64,000 nucleotides of DNA from Pholis gunnellus (Eukaryota; Chordata; Actinopteri; Perciformes; Pholidae). The stretch is from the NCBI GenBank assembly GCA_910591455.2, contig OU342821.1:14447787-14511786 (forward strand), in the 5' to 3' direction. The notes beneath the pieces are model-generated. The model was not told where the DNA came from. It did no database searches and was given only the letters and a program-made list of their open reading frames with translations. This document shows, in pieces, positions 25,098-38,637 of this stretch (position 1 is the stretch's first letter; each line of letters opens with the position of its first letter). The position numbers and the translations under genes are program-made.

Positions 25098-25738
25098 GTG
25101 GAAACTATTTCAAGCGAGGGAAAGTGGAAAGTGTAATGACTACTTTGTCTTGAACAACTTCTCCCAAAGGTGATGATTAGATCTGCATTCCACGCTGACG
25201 CTGTCACCATCAAAGAAGAGACACAGAGCGAGCCACAGATCCTCGAGGTTACAACCCTTTTTTCCCTTTATCCTGCTCAGAACAGGGAACAAACTTGAAA
25301 AATCTAATGGCACTAAACAAATCTCTCAAGGGCACGGATGGAACATTTCCCAGGAAATGTCACATAAATCACAGAATGGGATATGAATGAACTTTTCACA
25401 CGGATTTGTGTTTCTCATGGCGTTATATCAGGAATATGTGCAATAATGTTTGCTTCTCTGGTATGTGCATATTATTGTGTGTCAATGGTCTGGTAATCAT
25501 TTCTGAATTCATTAGGAATTTACACACTGAGACCAGGAGACTCGGTGAGTAATCATTGAGGCTTTGCATCAAAAATGCACTATGTTGGAGTTTGTATGAG
25601 AGACAAAATGTATAAACTTTTGATTGGTAATTAATGACAAATTGTGTTTTATACTGTGTGTGATAATTACACATAAAGGATTCAAATAATAGAGCATGCC
25701 AAAGAAGTAAACGATGGAAACAATTATAAAACTCACCT

Positions 25739-25890
25739 CCCCTTTTTTCAACATTTTGGAAAACACCCTTATTTGTTTTATTGCCAAGAGTTAGATGAGA
25801 AGATCAATACCACTGTATCAGCTGTGAGTGGCATTGGTCTTCTCATCCAACTCTCAAAAGAAAGCGTGTTTTCCGGGTTATAGCCTGTTT
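25739..25890. mobile_element. Fold-back MITE relic of the 'GACATTTTGGGAAAT' family (copy 2)
   Basis: A short foldback. The left arm 25783-25814 (GCCAAGAGTTAGATGAGAAG...ACCACT) is largely complementary to the right arm 25827-25859 (AGTGGCATTGGTCTTCTCAT...), and AACATTTTGGAAAACACCC / GTGTTTTCCGGG sit outside. The AGTTAGATGAGAAGATCAATACCACT segment is a hallmark of a dispersed fish repeat also present at 13070 and 52047. It is internally deleted, with no coding capacity. Confidence 0.65.
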
Positions 25891-26228
25891 GTTTAGCTAA
25901 ATGTATTCCTTTTTATTTGGTCTCATATTTTATACTAAGAAAATAAATTTTCCTTTGAGCCATATTACAGCTCTTCTTGAATTTCTGTTTTCTTTTTAAA
26001 TTATAAATCTCTTGAAGTCTTCATCAAATAGTGATAGGTTTGCCCTTGAGGACGGCATGGAGTCATTGACTAAGTGTGTGTGTGTGTTGCTGAATTATTA
26101 AAATTCATACAGTCCTGTGCAGATTAGAGCATGATATCGAATGGGGGTGTGTGGAGGAATCAAAACAACGGTCTTCATTTGCATGCATGTCGGTATCCGT
26201 TTGCATACATGTATTTTTTGAGCTGGGA

Positions 26229-26268
26229 GGTACCAGGATAAAAGATAAGGTACCAGGATGAAAGATAA
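26229..26268. repeat. Two-copy 20-bp tandem duplication
   Basis: GGTACCAGGATAAAAGATAA followed directly by the same unit with one A-to-G change. Confidence 0.9.
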
Positions 26269-27132
26269 AATAAAGTATGAGGGTGGGTACTGGAAAAACT
26301 GAAGGTATTTATGCATAGTAGACACAATCTATATTGATATTGTCTATTAACTATTTACTTCACACCTATGGCAATATTGAATTTACAAATATTTTAAGTA
26401 GAAAACATTTAAAAAGCATTAATTCTCACATAGGCACAGTAAAAAAAAACAATCTAACCACCATCCTATCTTTGCTTCACACTCATCTGTTCTGGTTTTC
26501 TTTACCAACAAAAACACAACATGTTGAATTATTACCAGGTTAGACACTGTGTCATTCAAGACATGCCAGCTCCTCTGTCCTGTCCCTTTTCTTTCCGTTT
26601 TCCTTTTCTTTTCCTCTTCTTTGTCTCATTTAACAATGATTCTTTTCTGCTTGAACAATGCTTTTTTTTTGGGGTGTGTGAAGGGTCGGTCTTTGTCCAG
26701 ACCTCTCTCCCACTATTACCCCCACGCTTCTCCTACATTTTCTCTCCACCTTTCCCTACTTTGCTTTTTAAATGGAGGAACGAAACATTCATTCAAAAGT
26801 TTGTCAAAATCCGGCATTTGAATACACATGGAAACCTCTCTCCCCGGGAGGGTTTTTCATACGCTTCAGTTCTTAAAATAATCAGTCTGAGAGACTTTAC
26901 TGTAAAGCAGTGCGAAGACACAGAATGGAGGCGCATGTGTGTGAATCTCACAAGTCCACAATGGTTGTTGGCCACATAGTAATGTATGCATGGTTAATCT
27001 TTTCCCATATATTCAACCAGTGTATGTCAGTTTGGGGCAGCTCTACAAAAGCCTTTTGTGTGCTTCCAGTAACCCCAAGCTTTGCTGCTCATCTTATTTA
27101 ATTGGCTATGCTCTGTTTGTGGTGTTGAGGCG

Positions 27133-27190
27133 AGTGTGTATATGTGTGTGTGTGTTTGTGTGTGTGTCAGAGAGAGAGAGAGAGAGAAAG
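27133..27190. repeat. Compound GT/GA microsatellite
   Basis: Interrupted GT run to about 27167, followed by GA units. Confidence 0.9.
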
Positions 27191-28669
27191 ATTAAGAAAG
27201 AGAGTTTGGGGAGAGGGATGACCATTGAATTAGTCATTAGACTTGTCATTCTGCAGAATGCTGGTTGGGGCTGCAGAACTATTTGGATCACTTTGAAATC
27301 CTTGAACTACATTTGAGTGTCGACAGGAAAGGAATTATATTTGTGCATACACACACACACATTCTTGCACACACACTCCTGAGACGTTTTTGTTTTGTTT
27401 TTGCACAGCACATTTTACAATAATAAGCGTGGCAGATTTATCACTTGACATTTCTTGTTATTTTCTAAATAGTGACCTTGATTTCTGACAAAAGTGGGCT
27501 TTTAATTTCTAGTTGGCCACCATCAATTTTATAGGCTGAAATGACAACTGTCGCCAACTGTCACCAAACGATTGCAGCTTTCGATAGGGCAGACAACCCC
27601 AATATTTAATCCATACACATGCCTTTGTGTTTTTAGTTTTGGAAACACCTTCCAATCTTCAGATGTCAAGTATGACTCTTACTACCCATGCACAAGGCTT
27701 CATCATCTGGAGAAATGACGATTTATGGTTGCTAATGGATAATCAATGTTTAGGGGAGGGGCTTATTAAACGTTTAGTTCCTCAACCTCATTCCGAGTGG
27801 CACCCAGAATTGCTCAAAAACACACAGAAATACAAATGATACCGACTTTCCATCCCCGCCGCTCAAAAAAACATCACGCGCTGACCTTTCATCTCCTTTC
27901 CTCCAGGAAGGATCGCTACCAGGAGGACATCCTGAACTGTGTGTCATCCAAACCTACAGCTCTGGAATGCAACAGAAAAACAGGACGAGTCTCCCATTGT
28001 ATAGAAATACTAAACTACCGGCCTGCTGCACAATATTAGTGGATTAGGTGCTCTCTCTTTCCAAAAATGGAAAAGATAAAATACTGTTTTATCTTTTTTT
28101 CAAAGTCACACCTAGACATGTTAGAACTCAAATTAGGCCACTGAGATTTCTACTGTGGCAGTTTTCTTGGTGCTTCTTTTTGATTCATCCTGGAATTATC
28201 CAAATGTGTGCCGGTATGCATTATTATTTCAACAGCGGCAAGCACAGAATATGGTCCTTTGTTTCCACCAAGCTTTTTTTTTTTGATGAGAAAACATTTT
28301 GTGGTAAATGTGAGAAATGTTGGTCATAGTGAGAAATATGCAGAGAGTGTTTCTTTCTGCAGATAGAGAAACAATAAGCTCAAAACAACAAAATGTTGGG
28401 GGAGGTCATAAATCATGTCTCATAATCATGAGTACAGTCCCAGGCTAGTCATGTGCTGTGTGTAGGCCTGTGTACCAGCATGACTGTTTTGGTATGTGGT
28501 CCTCTTTACTGATGTTTTACAGTTGTTCATTGTCTGTAGCTATTCTTGCTTATCAGTCTGACTTCCTGCTTTTGAGCTGCCAGGGGAACTAAAACCAGAT
28601 CAGTCAGTGATCTGCTTCCTGTCTGTATGACGCCAGCAAGTGACAGTTACTTCTCTTCAAGGTCCGGTC

Positions 28670-28699
28670 AGACACACACACACACCCACACACACACAC
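28670..28699. repeat. CA microsatellite
   Basis: CA run interrupted by a single CCC. Confidence 0.9.
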
Positions 28700-30437
28700 G
28701 AACACGCGTCCCTCTTTGTTCCAGTGTTTGGTCATGATCAGCCATTTACCAGAATGTGATGATGATGACAGAAATGCAAATGAATGACATGGCAGACTCA
28801 GACACCTTTTGGTTTTTATGAGCTGGTGTCTAAAATGACTCACATGAGCACAGACTCAGGGCTTTACAAATTGCTCATGGGTTACATGCTTGACTAGTCA
28901 AAGTTAGATGACTGCGAGTTTGCATTTTAGATGCATAATACATGATTGTCACTGGCATTTGTTTCCAAATACATTCAAATCAAAGAAAAATAGCTGTCTA
29001 TCAGCAAGAGATATGACTCTGGGCATATGTGGTTATGCTGTTTGTAAAACCGAAAAAAACTCCATAAAAGTGCTATAGTTTCTGATAATTTGATCAGAGA
29101 CGATCAGGAATTAAACAGGAACTCCACCAATGTTGCATCAAGTGATGTCACTTCATGACGGGTGATGTAGGCGCCAGGTTTTGACAAGAATGTGTGGAAT
29201 CAAAAAGCCCATATTTCTGGTTCTGCTGCATCTACTTTGAGCCTCTTTTTTTAAACTGTTCATTGTGTAACAATGAGTGAGTGCTATGCTAAATCGGTGG
29301 AGTGCTTTTTTTAATGCATACATCTGCACAACAACTGCAGCCGGAGAAACATTATAAAGAGAAGCAGCTCAATGTGAACTGAACTGCACTCTAATATAAT
29401 TCAATACAACATTTTCTATCATCGGTAGATAATCAAGAGAGCAGGAATTTACACTAATATACACATTTTAAAAAGCATTTTTAAAGTGTCTCTTTTATTG
29501 CACCATAGATTTGCCTTTTCTGTGCCGTCTCATGAACTTTGGTCTCAATGGGACATCCTGAATAAACATACAACAACATGTCTTTTGTTTTATCTCTGCG
29601 TTGGCTGACTAGTGGTACGAGAGGAATGCACACGTGAGATCCGCTTCAGCTTCAAGGAAATTCCCTTTGTCTCTCTCGATGCAAACTGCTTTGAGGCACA
29701 GCATGAGATTTACTGCGAACACTCACTTTGACAAAGGCATGACATGACACGTACACTTGTACACTGGCACCGAAACCTGAGTGTAGAAAAACACACCCGT
29801 GAAAGCGCCGGTTTCCCCTCAGACAGACGCACATCGAGGCAAACACACATACAGAAAAATGCCGTGCCCACTGTGCCTCCTTCAGCGAAACCCAGGAGGC
29901 AACACCTGGGAAGCTCTACGTCAAAGAAGTATGACAGACACAGCTGTCTAATCGCATACGTGCATCCTGCCATCTGCCTCCATCAGAGGTTGGATTAATA
30001 ACCGCAGTGGTTTTGTTTGCTGTCTCTTCTTGTTCGGTGTCTTTATACAGGATATGTCTGCGTCATACTGCCTGTTAACATACTGTAGTAACACAGGAAA
30101 TTCATTTGGCTCACATAGTTGTGCTGTACTCAGGCCCTGCTATAGAAATCTACAAACAACAAGACTTGGCACAGAGCAAAATATATATAAGCAATCTGAT
30201 CTCATTTTAAGGACATTCCTGTGTCATGTTTTTAGGTTTTACGTGTGTCATTTTCATAAGACTGAAACCCTTTATCCATTGCTCTGCTTCCTCTTTCCTT
30301 CCCTGCGTCTCCTTTGTTCCTTCACATTTACATGAGATGTACAAGAGAAAGTAATACCCTGTGGGAGAGGAATATGAAATGAACACATCTCAAGCCTGTA
30401 CTAAATCATTTATGGCCTCTATATGTACAAGATGGCT

Positions 30438-30468
30438 GCTCTCTCTCTCTCTCCCCCCCCCCCCCCCC
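30438..30468. repeat. (CT)n followed by poly-C (16 C)
   Basis: CT units to 30452, then sixteen consecutive C residues at 30453-30468. Confidence 0.9.
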
Positions 30469-32276
30469 TTTTGTCGGGTCAGGGAAACTTGTAAGAAAAG
30501 ATTTTACCTGTTGTTTCCATATAAGGACTGAGAATGAGACTTCGGAAGAAAGGTGAGGCAGACAGACGCACACAATGAGAGGCAGGGGAAGAGAAAGCAG
30601 ATTGAACAGGAGATAGGAGGGAAAGCACAGAGATAAAGGGGAGAGTGTGAGAGAAAGAGGCGGAGTGTTGATTGTGAGATACGTATTGTGGAGACGTAGA
30701 CAGTCTTAATAAATGTGGTTTTGATGAATGGATAATGAAACCACGGCCCGAGGGAGTAGGAATACTTGTTCTCCATGCTTGGTGTGTTTGTGTACGTTCA
30801 GTTATGCAGTCATTTTTGGCTCGTATGATATTCTATGAGAAGCCGAAATATTTGTATCACAGCCTACGAAACCTAGATTGCATTACCCCTCCATCAAACA
30901 GCGAGTGTCAAATCGACCCTGAGCAAGATAGTTAGAGTTTGGCACATGTTCCTTATCGCTCCAGGTGCTGTGTTCTGTGTTGTACTGAACATCCAACATG
31001 TAGCTGCTGGTACTAAAAATGCAGAAATACTTGTAATGTATAATGTTTGCTTGTCTACCAACTTTGTGCCAAGTCTGTGTTTTTTTTTTTAAAGGTTCCA
31101 CCTTCCTGTAAGCCTGTCTGAAGATTGTGCCCATACATTGCAATTCATTTTCCTCGTCTTCTACATGAAGAAGATCATCAAGGTGAGGATGCAGACTTTT
31201 CGAGGCATGCAGTTTAAACTGCTAACACAATATCCATCAAGTGGATACTTGAGACCTCTTTCACAGGATTCTTGTCTTACAGCCATCAGATGGAAAATTA
31301 AAGTTAGTCGTCTTCCCAATTGAATTTCCAGAAAATGTACTATATCACACAACATGAGGATTATCGCAATGAACAAAAAAACAAACATAATCTATGAAAC
31401 AGATGCATCCAGATCAGATGGATATCAATAGAATACAATAATTAACTGATGTAGTGATACATCAGCATGCACACACTATCTTGAGTGACCTCTCCAAAGG
31501 TCGGGGCAAACTTTGCAGTCACAAGCAGATAAAGGTCTCTCAGTGATTAAACTTAATCAGGGTTGCTAAGCAACAGCAGGCAGACTTGGGCAGACACAGA
31601 CATTTTTTCACGTTTCATGCCGCTGGCAACCAAGGCCACTGCAGCCGTTTGGGTCGTTTCAATGAACCTCACTTCCTGGCATTCTTTCGCTTCCTTCCTG
31701 TCAGCCAATTAGAAACGGTCGTCCGAGACGTATCAGAGCATCAGTTTCTTGGCAGTTTGGTCAGCTCAGCTGTCTGCGACAGCCTTGACCTACTCCAGGT
31801 TTTTTTATCTACTGTTTGAAAGCCGAGATGCACCGAGTGAGCTAAATCTGGGGTTAAACGGTACTGTTTCGACTTAGACAGACGTTACATTATATTTAGG
31901 AATATTCACACTGTCCTTGCGGGACAGACGCGGCTAAAAACAACATCCTGCCAGCTTTGCACTATTACCTCGCAGGCGTTCACATGGAAACTCATCAGCA
32001 ATCACACATCTTTAATATATAAAATCACATGGCCTTGGGCTTTTCTCATGCTTTAACTCATTGTTACATACACGAGAAGTTACATGGAGCCTCTCTACCA
32101 CGTAGTGCCCCGTCCCAGTAATGTGATCCCTGTCACTAGGTGCTGTCTGTCCAATGAATGTTCCCGTTATATAGAGCTTGGAGCCCTGAGAACGTAACTA
32201 CTCCCTGGGGAAACTCTGGAATAGATCGTGTGATGGCTGTTAGGAAGAGCTAAATCAGCACTCTGCACTGACCTGA

Positions 32277-32297
32277 CCCCCCCCCCCCCCCCCCCCC
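32277..32297. repeat. Poly-C run (21 C)
   Basis: Twenty-one consecutive C residues; exact length uncertain. Confidence 0.9.
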
Positions 32298-33564
32298 ACA
32301 CCCTCTACCCTATAACACCCCACTGCCTTTCTTTCTTATCAGCCCATCACTTCTCCCTCCGTCTTTTCTAATAGTATACCCTTTATCAAGACGAACCCTC
32401 CGGGAACATGAAAGAAGAGACTGGTTGTGTTTGAGAGAGGGAGGGGCTGGTTTAGGCAGCAACCCAGACACAGAGGACTGCTGTAAGAAGCAAAGCATTG
32501 CTGAAAAATAAAGACAATTGCAATCAATAAATACATTTACACAAGTCAAACTGTTCCCTTGTTGATTGCTCGTTCTCTCTGAATCTGATACTCGTAATCT
32601 TGTCAAAAAAGTAAAATTTGTTTACATTTCAATGTGTGTTCATCCGTGCTTACATATGTCAACGGACCCACAGCACACAATCTGTGCTTCCTGTGAACAT
32701 CACAGACATGCAGGCAAACAGGTACTTCACAGCAGCAAATGTCATTTTTAAAATGAATTGTATAATATATAAATATGCGTATCTAAAATCCTTCCCTTCG
32801 TGTTTATAATTTGGTCTAGTAAGTATGAACTTGACATATATCTATAAATAAGTAGTACTCTTTGAAGTGTTTGTTATCAGAACACATTGTTTGTTTTGGT
32901 GTTTTCATGAGATTTAAATAAAATACATCAATTTAATATCATATCCTTACAACACTTAATATTAAAGCATATTCTTGGACAATAAACAATTTAAATATGT
33001 AGTGTTACATTAACATATATACTGTACGTTGTGTATTGCAGAACGGTTGTTCCCTTTAGTGTGCAAAGGGAGATGGAAGGATCGATCTTGTAATCTAACA
33101 ATACATGGCTATAGTTGGGATTTATAGGTTTTGGAGTCCATTGTCATGGATTACACAAACAAAAACTCACTGGCTCTACTCTTTACCTATAGCTTTTTTA
33201 TGAGAAAATAACTTAATTCAGATAGATAACAGTTGATATCCATTGCAAATATATTTATAATGTGCTTTGTGTGGTGGCTAGAAGCACATACTCAATCTGA
33301 ATTCCATTGCACAGCAGAAATAGGTTCTTAAAGGCAGAGTTTTACAGTGCAGAATTAATGGAGCGGATGTAAAGCATCTCAGTGTTTCACTTTACTGCCT
33401 TATCTAAATAGTAGAATACACTGAAGGGGCCAATTTGTTCCGACATTACACGTGCATGGACTTCTGCGTGCATGCACATGAACATGCCAGACACCTGCAG
33501 GGTATAAATCAGGGCACAGAGCTGCCCCTCCCTGGCAGCTGGGGGTGAGAAAGAAAGAGGGGCA

Positions 33565-33578
33565 GGGGGGGGGGGGGG
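33565..33578. repeat. Poly-G run (14 G)
   Basis: Fourteen consecutive G residues in a purine-rich context (AAAGAGGGGCA precedes). Confidence 0.9.
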
Positions 33579-34178
33579 CCTTCTTCTTTGGCCCTCTGGT
33601 GTCTGGGGAGTCTGGTTTCACCAAAACGCCGCTGATATACATTGACAATGGGAGCTTTGGGGATGCTGCTGCGGGTCTTAACAGTGAACTGTGTGTGTGT
33701 GTGCTCATGCATGTCTATGCATAAATAGACAGTAAACCGCTTTCTTTCGTCAGTGTTGTCTGGCAACAGGAGCCTTGCTGATAAGATCTATTTTGGAGCC
33801 ACACAGTTCAGGGCAGCTCGACACTTGTGTTTTTCTTTTCTGTTTTAACTGTGTCTCTAATGATAGCCGGATTATCCAGCCCTTTTTCTATCTTTTTTTT
33901 AAGCAAGACAATGGCTGCCCTCTTTTCAAACTGCAAAGCAGTACTGATCCCCTCATACACACATGTAGATGCATGGATAAAACCCACATTTCCTTTTCTC
34001 AACAACTACTCTCATCAGTGAGAGTGTGTGTGTGTCCTTGCTTAGTCTTTTCCAACATGTCTGGACATATTCTCAGAGGAATGTGTGTTATGTATTGTGG
34101 TGGACAGACACGGCTTTTTTGGCTGTTCGTGCACCGACTATCAACACAAAGTCCAAGAGGCCATTGCCCCAAGCCCAT

Positions 34179-34198
34179 CCACCACCACCACCACCACC
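34179..34198. repeat. (CCA)n trinucleotide repeat
   Basis: About six CCA/CAC units; not in a recognised gene. Confidence 0.85.
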
Positions 34199-35087
34199 CT
34201 CTCACCAGCTACCAGCACCACCCTCAGCGTGGGAAAACCACACTGGAATGTCTTGAAGAGACCCAGCAGCTCAAATAAATAAGCCTCCTCCTCTACAGGT
34301 ATGTGCGGGAGCAGATAACGGGGGGAAATGTGTGTATCTGCACGCATCCACCGAGTGTCTCTTTTGGGGACAACAAAAGTGTGTCTATGTGTTTGTGAGC
34401 ATCTGTGTGTTAGAGCCATTCCTCATCAGTGAGCAGTGAGTACACACAGTAAGAGGCGGTAATCAGTACCAATTATCCTCAAACACGTCGAGAGTCAAGA
34501 GGAGCATTCCTCCTCAGCACGACAACTGCTCAAGTCAGGCTTGATTAATCTAAATGTCTGTCTGAAGCAGCACGGGAAATTAGTGGGACTTGAAATGCAA
34601 AAGGAATGAATTAAATTTGTTTTAAAAGGCAGAACTTCAGATTATGTTTATAACATGAGGTGCTGTTTTAATTGGCTGAAAAAAATGAGAATAAAACAAA
34701 TTGTTCATTTTCCAATCAATCATAAACATGTGTATGCCACTCAGGATTAAGGAGACATAATTAATTCAGAGTGTGCTTGACAGCAAGCTTTGCAATGCTT
34801 TAGTTGGGACTTGGCCTTGAGTTTAATACAGAAAGCCGATATCTTTTCACTAAGAGCAAAACATTGCCAGTTTTCCCACCGTGGATCCTTACACATGCTG
34901 ACACACAAACACTTCTTTTTCCTCACCAGTTAAAAGCAAACAGTGAGCGGGCAGAGCCTTTGGCAGTCTCTCAGTGGGTTTAGCTGTTTTAATTGACCTG
35001 CAGTCTCACACACTGTTAATGGTGATTTTAGGAGAAAGAGGGGAGATTGATCACTGGACTACAGTCCAAATGAATAGGCCAGATAAT

Positions 35088-35110
35088 GAGAGAGAAAGAG
35101 AGAGAGAGAG

Positions 35111-35154
<44 letters not shown>
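35088..35154. repeat. GA microsatellite
   Basis: GA/AG run with a few interruptions (AAAG, ACAGCG), pure from 35116. Confidence 0.95.
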
Positions 35155-35157
<3 letters not shown>

Positions 35158-36204
35158 CTAGCATCACAAGAGCAGTTGAAGAAGCACACAAGCAAACAGA
35201 ATGTAAATTGACCTATTTTAGAGTTTTGGTTTACTCTAATGCTACTGCTCTAACTAAACTAAAAGTTAATTTACTATTAACGCACTATATACTTTATTTC
35301 CTGCATATGTTTCACAATACAACCCTTTCACTCGTTTAATGCATCGGATTAGATTTCACTAGGCAACAGTCAAAACATTTCTACATATTATGCATTCAAT
35401 TTATATACTGTAGCAAGAAAGTAGCTTTGTGTTAGAACATTGTCACATTGCCACAAAGTGTTTTTAAAAAAGAAACTAGTGCAGACTTCCTGAGGTGATC
35501 TAAATCTACATCTACACCATGCATTTCTTAGAAGCTAATTTCCACATCATGAAAACAAATTGCATTGTGGTTTCCGGGTCAGTTTTTTCTTCATCGTCCT
35601 CTTTTCAGCTGTGCATCACAGCTAACGTCTGATAAGAGGTGGGACGTCTGAGTACTGAGTGTCACCCTGAGCTCTTTGTTATCACTTGTTTAAATATAAC
35701 CAATTTTATGTTAAGTCATTGTCATTTACATATTTTTCTGCATCTGTTATTAGACGACAAAAGCTGCTGCATTGCAATGATAAAATCATTATTTTGCAAC
35801 GTTGTCTAATAAAGTCAACTTAAATACTGGTTAATGACACCTGTACTGCATGCTTGCCTATTTTGACTTTTGAAATTAGGGTTAAAAGAGAGTTCCTCTT
35901 CACTTTACTGCCACACAGCCCCCAGCGTGGGCAGTTACGGCCACCCTTCAGCGTCTGTATGAGACACAACAGGCATTCAACTAACTCCAATGTAAAGCCA
36001 ACCGCATCATTATTAGACGGTCAGAGCAACGGACGTAGTATAAAGAAGGAGTCCACACAAGGCAGGAAGGGGAAGTGGACGGGTCAAACAAACACAGGAC
36101 TTTCATCCAGGAGACCGCTGATCATATCCTGTGGAGAACTAAAAGTAAACATTGACATTTTCTCACGTCAGTCATTAGTCATCATCTGAGTCATTAGTCA
36201 GTCA

Positions 36205-36460
36205 GGGTAAAGTCAATTGCGCTCTTCTTAAACCTTAACTAAGTGGTTTTGTTGCGTAAACCTAATTTGCTGTGACAACAGTTCATTTTGAAAAGACACT
36301 ATGCGTGTAACGAGTGGAAATTGTCACGCCGTCTCTGCCGCGTCTAAAACTGATGCTAGAGGGGTAGCTAGAGCGGCATAGTTTGAAGCTTAGGGCCACT
36401 GAACAAGCGTCTGTATTTTAGTTGGGAGTGAGAATGTGTTGCATCATAAGGCCAAAGCTC
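36205..36460 (+). mobile_element. Dispersed repeat relic (fish-type, family not named)
   Basis: AACTAAGTGGTTTTGTTGCG...AAACCTAATTTGCTGTGACAAC, then AAAAGACACTATGCGTGTAACG and GTCACGCCGTCTCTGCCGCG, ending near GAACAAGCGTCTGTATTTTA. This series matches my memory of a repeat widely scattered in percomorph genomes. There is no coding capacity here. Identity rests on pattern memory only. Confidence 0.45.
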
Positions 36461-37424
36461 AGTTTTCCAGGTTCTTTCCATTTTTGGATGAGAAAAAACT
36501 TGGTTTAGTGAGGATAAAAATATAACAAGCATAACTTGGTTCTGTCATGGGAACAACATGGCCTACATACCCAGGGTGCAATGTTGTGGGTCATCTTCTC
36601 TCACTCATGGTCAACAAGTTAAAGGCCAATGTGAAAGGTCAATGCTGGCTTGACCTTTTTAACGCCAGAGTGAGTTTAAAGTCTGCTTTCACTCTCACTC
36701 TCACAGGTGTCCTCTGGTTGAACCTCCAGTGTTATTTGCAACCTTGTGATCCACAATTCCTTCATTTCTAGAGTACAGTAGAGGTGCACACACACACACG
36801 CACACACACTATGGAGGGAACAAAGCATATCATTTTGGTGATGCCAATTTATCTAATTGTCCCTTCTCTTTCCACTAAACTCTCTCTAAATAACATAAAG
36901 TCTTTCTATTAAGGTATTGCCACAGCCATTTCTCTAATCACCTCTGTCTCATGGTTTCACCATAAACAGACAACACCCACATTTGGCCTTCCCAAAATGA
37001 TACGGTGTAGCCTGGTAGCAAAGACAAAGTGCATATGTGGGTTTATGAGAGAGACGAGGTTGGTGTGGTTTGCAAAGAGGGTGCAGTTCGCCCTCCGCCC
37101 TTTCCCACTCAGTGTCTGAGTGCATGACAGAGGTGTTTTCATTTGTTTTAATGACTGGAAGGGGTCCAACAGAAAAACTGAGCTGGTCCCTGTGTAATCC
37201 TTAGCGTCACTCTGGTGTTACACACGGGAGCCTTTAACGCTCCTCATTTCCTGGTTGTATGGGGAAACAGCGGCTGCATCCGGAGAAAGATGGGGAAGGA
37301 AATGGAAAGGGAAATCTTGAGAAAAACCTGACGATGCACTCAGGACACCAAGCAGAAAGCCATTATAACCACTGACAATATTTCTTAAGTTAGTCCTGGA
37401 AAAAGCTATCGGGCCCTTTGCTTG
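36461..37424. other. Intergenic, no gene recognised
   Basis: Nothing but a short CA tract and unremarkable sequence; no exon or repeat identified. Confidence 0.6.
36788..36808. repeat. Short CA microsatellite
   Basis: CA run interrupted by a single G. Confidence 0.85.
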
Positions 37425-38170
37425 AGGAACAGTACCAATACAACACTATACAATACTACATATCAGAGGTAAAAGTACTCTTTATGTAGTCAAATGGCCC
37501 ATTTGACTCAGATATATTACATTGTTGTAATTATATTGCTGTTGCATCAATGTGTTAGAACATTTCCTTTTGATAACAATAAGAAAAATATGAATACATT
37601 TTGTTTTATGGCTTGTTTCATGGCACTCAAAGTTGCCTTACATCACATAAGATCAGTAGGCTAATACAACGTACAGCAATGAAAGTTGAGGAGAAGCTGG
37701 TTTTAACTACCAAAAACAACATCTTTTCCGTCAAGGAAAGCTTTCAGTGCCGTTCTTTGCTCTTCTTTTAATGAAGAAATACTCTCCTGTTCTGATATAA
37801 CTGATGCTATTCATCCATTGCTAACCTCTTCAGGAGTCGCCATTGTCACATCTAAAACAGAAAATGGGGCCCAACTAGACACTACTTTAGGGTTTACAAG
37901 CCAGAAAGGTTGAAAACCACTGATTTCTTTTTGTATTGCATTTTAGAAGTATTTATATCATACTCTTTAGTTTTTTTATGTGAAATAATAATCTTCAAGT
38001 AACTTTGACTTCCAAATAAATGTAGTGGAGTCAAAGGTACGACACTTTGAATTGTTATGAAGAAGAGGTATAAAGAGGTGTAATACTCAAGTTAAGTTAC
38101 TTAAGTTAAGTCCCCATAATCAAAGAAGTATTATTTGAGTATATGTAATTTGTTACTTTCCACCACCAAC
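37425..38170. mobile_element. Non-autonomous DNA transposon relic, AGTAAAAGTA family (copy 1)
   Basis: Contains GAGGTAAAAGTACTCTTTATG near the left, an internal CCCAACTAGACACTACTTTA...AACAAG-like segment at about 37870-37925, AATAAATGTAGTGGAGTC at 38017, and a right end TAATTTGTTACTTTCCACCAC at 38147-38167. The right end is the reverse complement of the CAGTGGTGGAAAGTAAC terminus typical of a common fish repeat, thought to be hAT-like. The copy at 41156-41620 shares the internal segment. Confidence 0.6.
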
Positions 38171-38597
38171 ATTGTTTTTTTTCCAATATCTCTCCATCAA
38201 CAGAAATTGTAAAAAATACCCCTCGTGCCTTACAATAAACTATTCCATTGCACTTAAAGAAGATTCAGTGGTTGATGTTTTAGTGATAATGTAGCTTTAT
38301 CCTTTCTGGAAATGCTTCTGTGCAACTATCTTTAGTATAATAATTATCCTCCAGACCTCCTCATGTGTAATCAAAGAGAGGACACTTGGGCAGAGTCACT
38401 GGTGTTTAAACTAAGCCATCATTTGGTACGCACGTAATCAGAGACTAAAATATTCTGTTTATAACATGACTACTAATTTACCGCAGAGTGACGCCAGCCA
38501 TACGACTCCCCGTATCGTTGTGTGGTCAGGCTGACACACACCAGCAGACACACTGGGTTGAGGATGCCGTAGATAGAATTCCGTGCATTTAGGTTGT

Positions 38598-38637
<40 letters not shown>

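Larger units (their letters stand above)
20720..25737. other. Intergenic, no gene recognised
   Basis: Contains a 16-base poly-G run (21271-21286), a compound CA/CT microsatellite (24988-25097), and complex A/T-rich stretches at about 23820-24560. No exon is supported. Frames in this block overlap simple repeats or have no domain similarity that I recognise. Confidence 0.6.
25891..36200. other. Intergenic, no gene recognised
   Basis: About 10 kb with several simple repeats (26229-26268, 27133-27190, 28670-28699, 30438-30468, 32277-32297, 33565-33578, 34179-34198, 35088-35154). One exon-like patch near 27907 is treated as a finding, not a gene. A complex A/T-rich stretch lies at 34430-34880. 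No coding gene can be supported. Confidence 0.6.

Noticed and set aside
24853..25213. Overlapping frames rich in His-Thr, Leu-Ser or Cys-Val
   Set aside because: Produced by the CA/CT microsatellite at 24988-25097. The same applies to frames over repeats at 7.9, 38.6, 55.6, 58.4, 60.7, 61.2 and 62.1 kb.
26521..26979. 152-codon plus-strand frame in pyrimidine-rich DNA
   Set aside because: Phe/Leu/Pro-rich translation of a polypyrimidine stretch; a second frame over the same DNA is equally open, which argues against coding.
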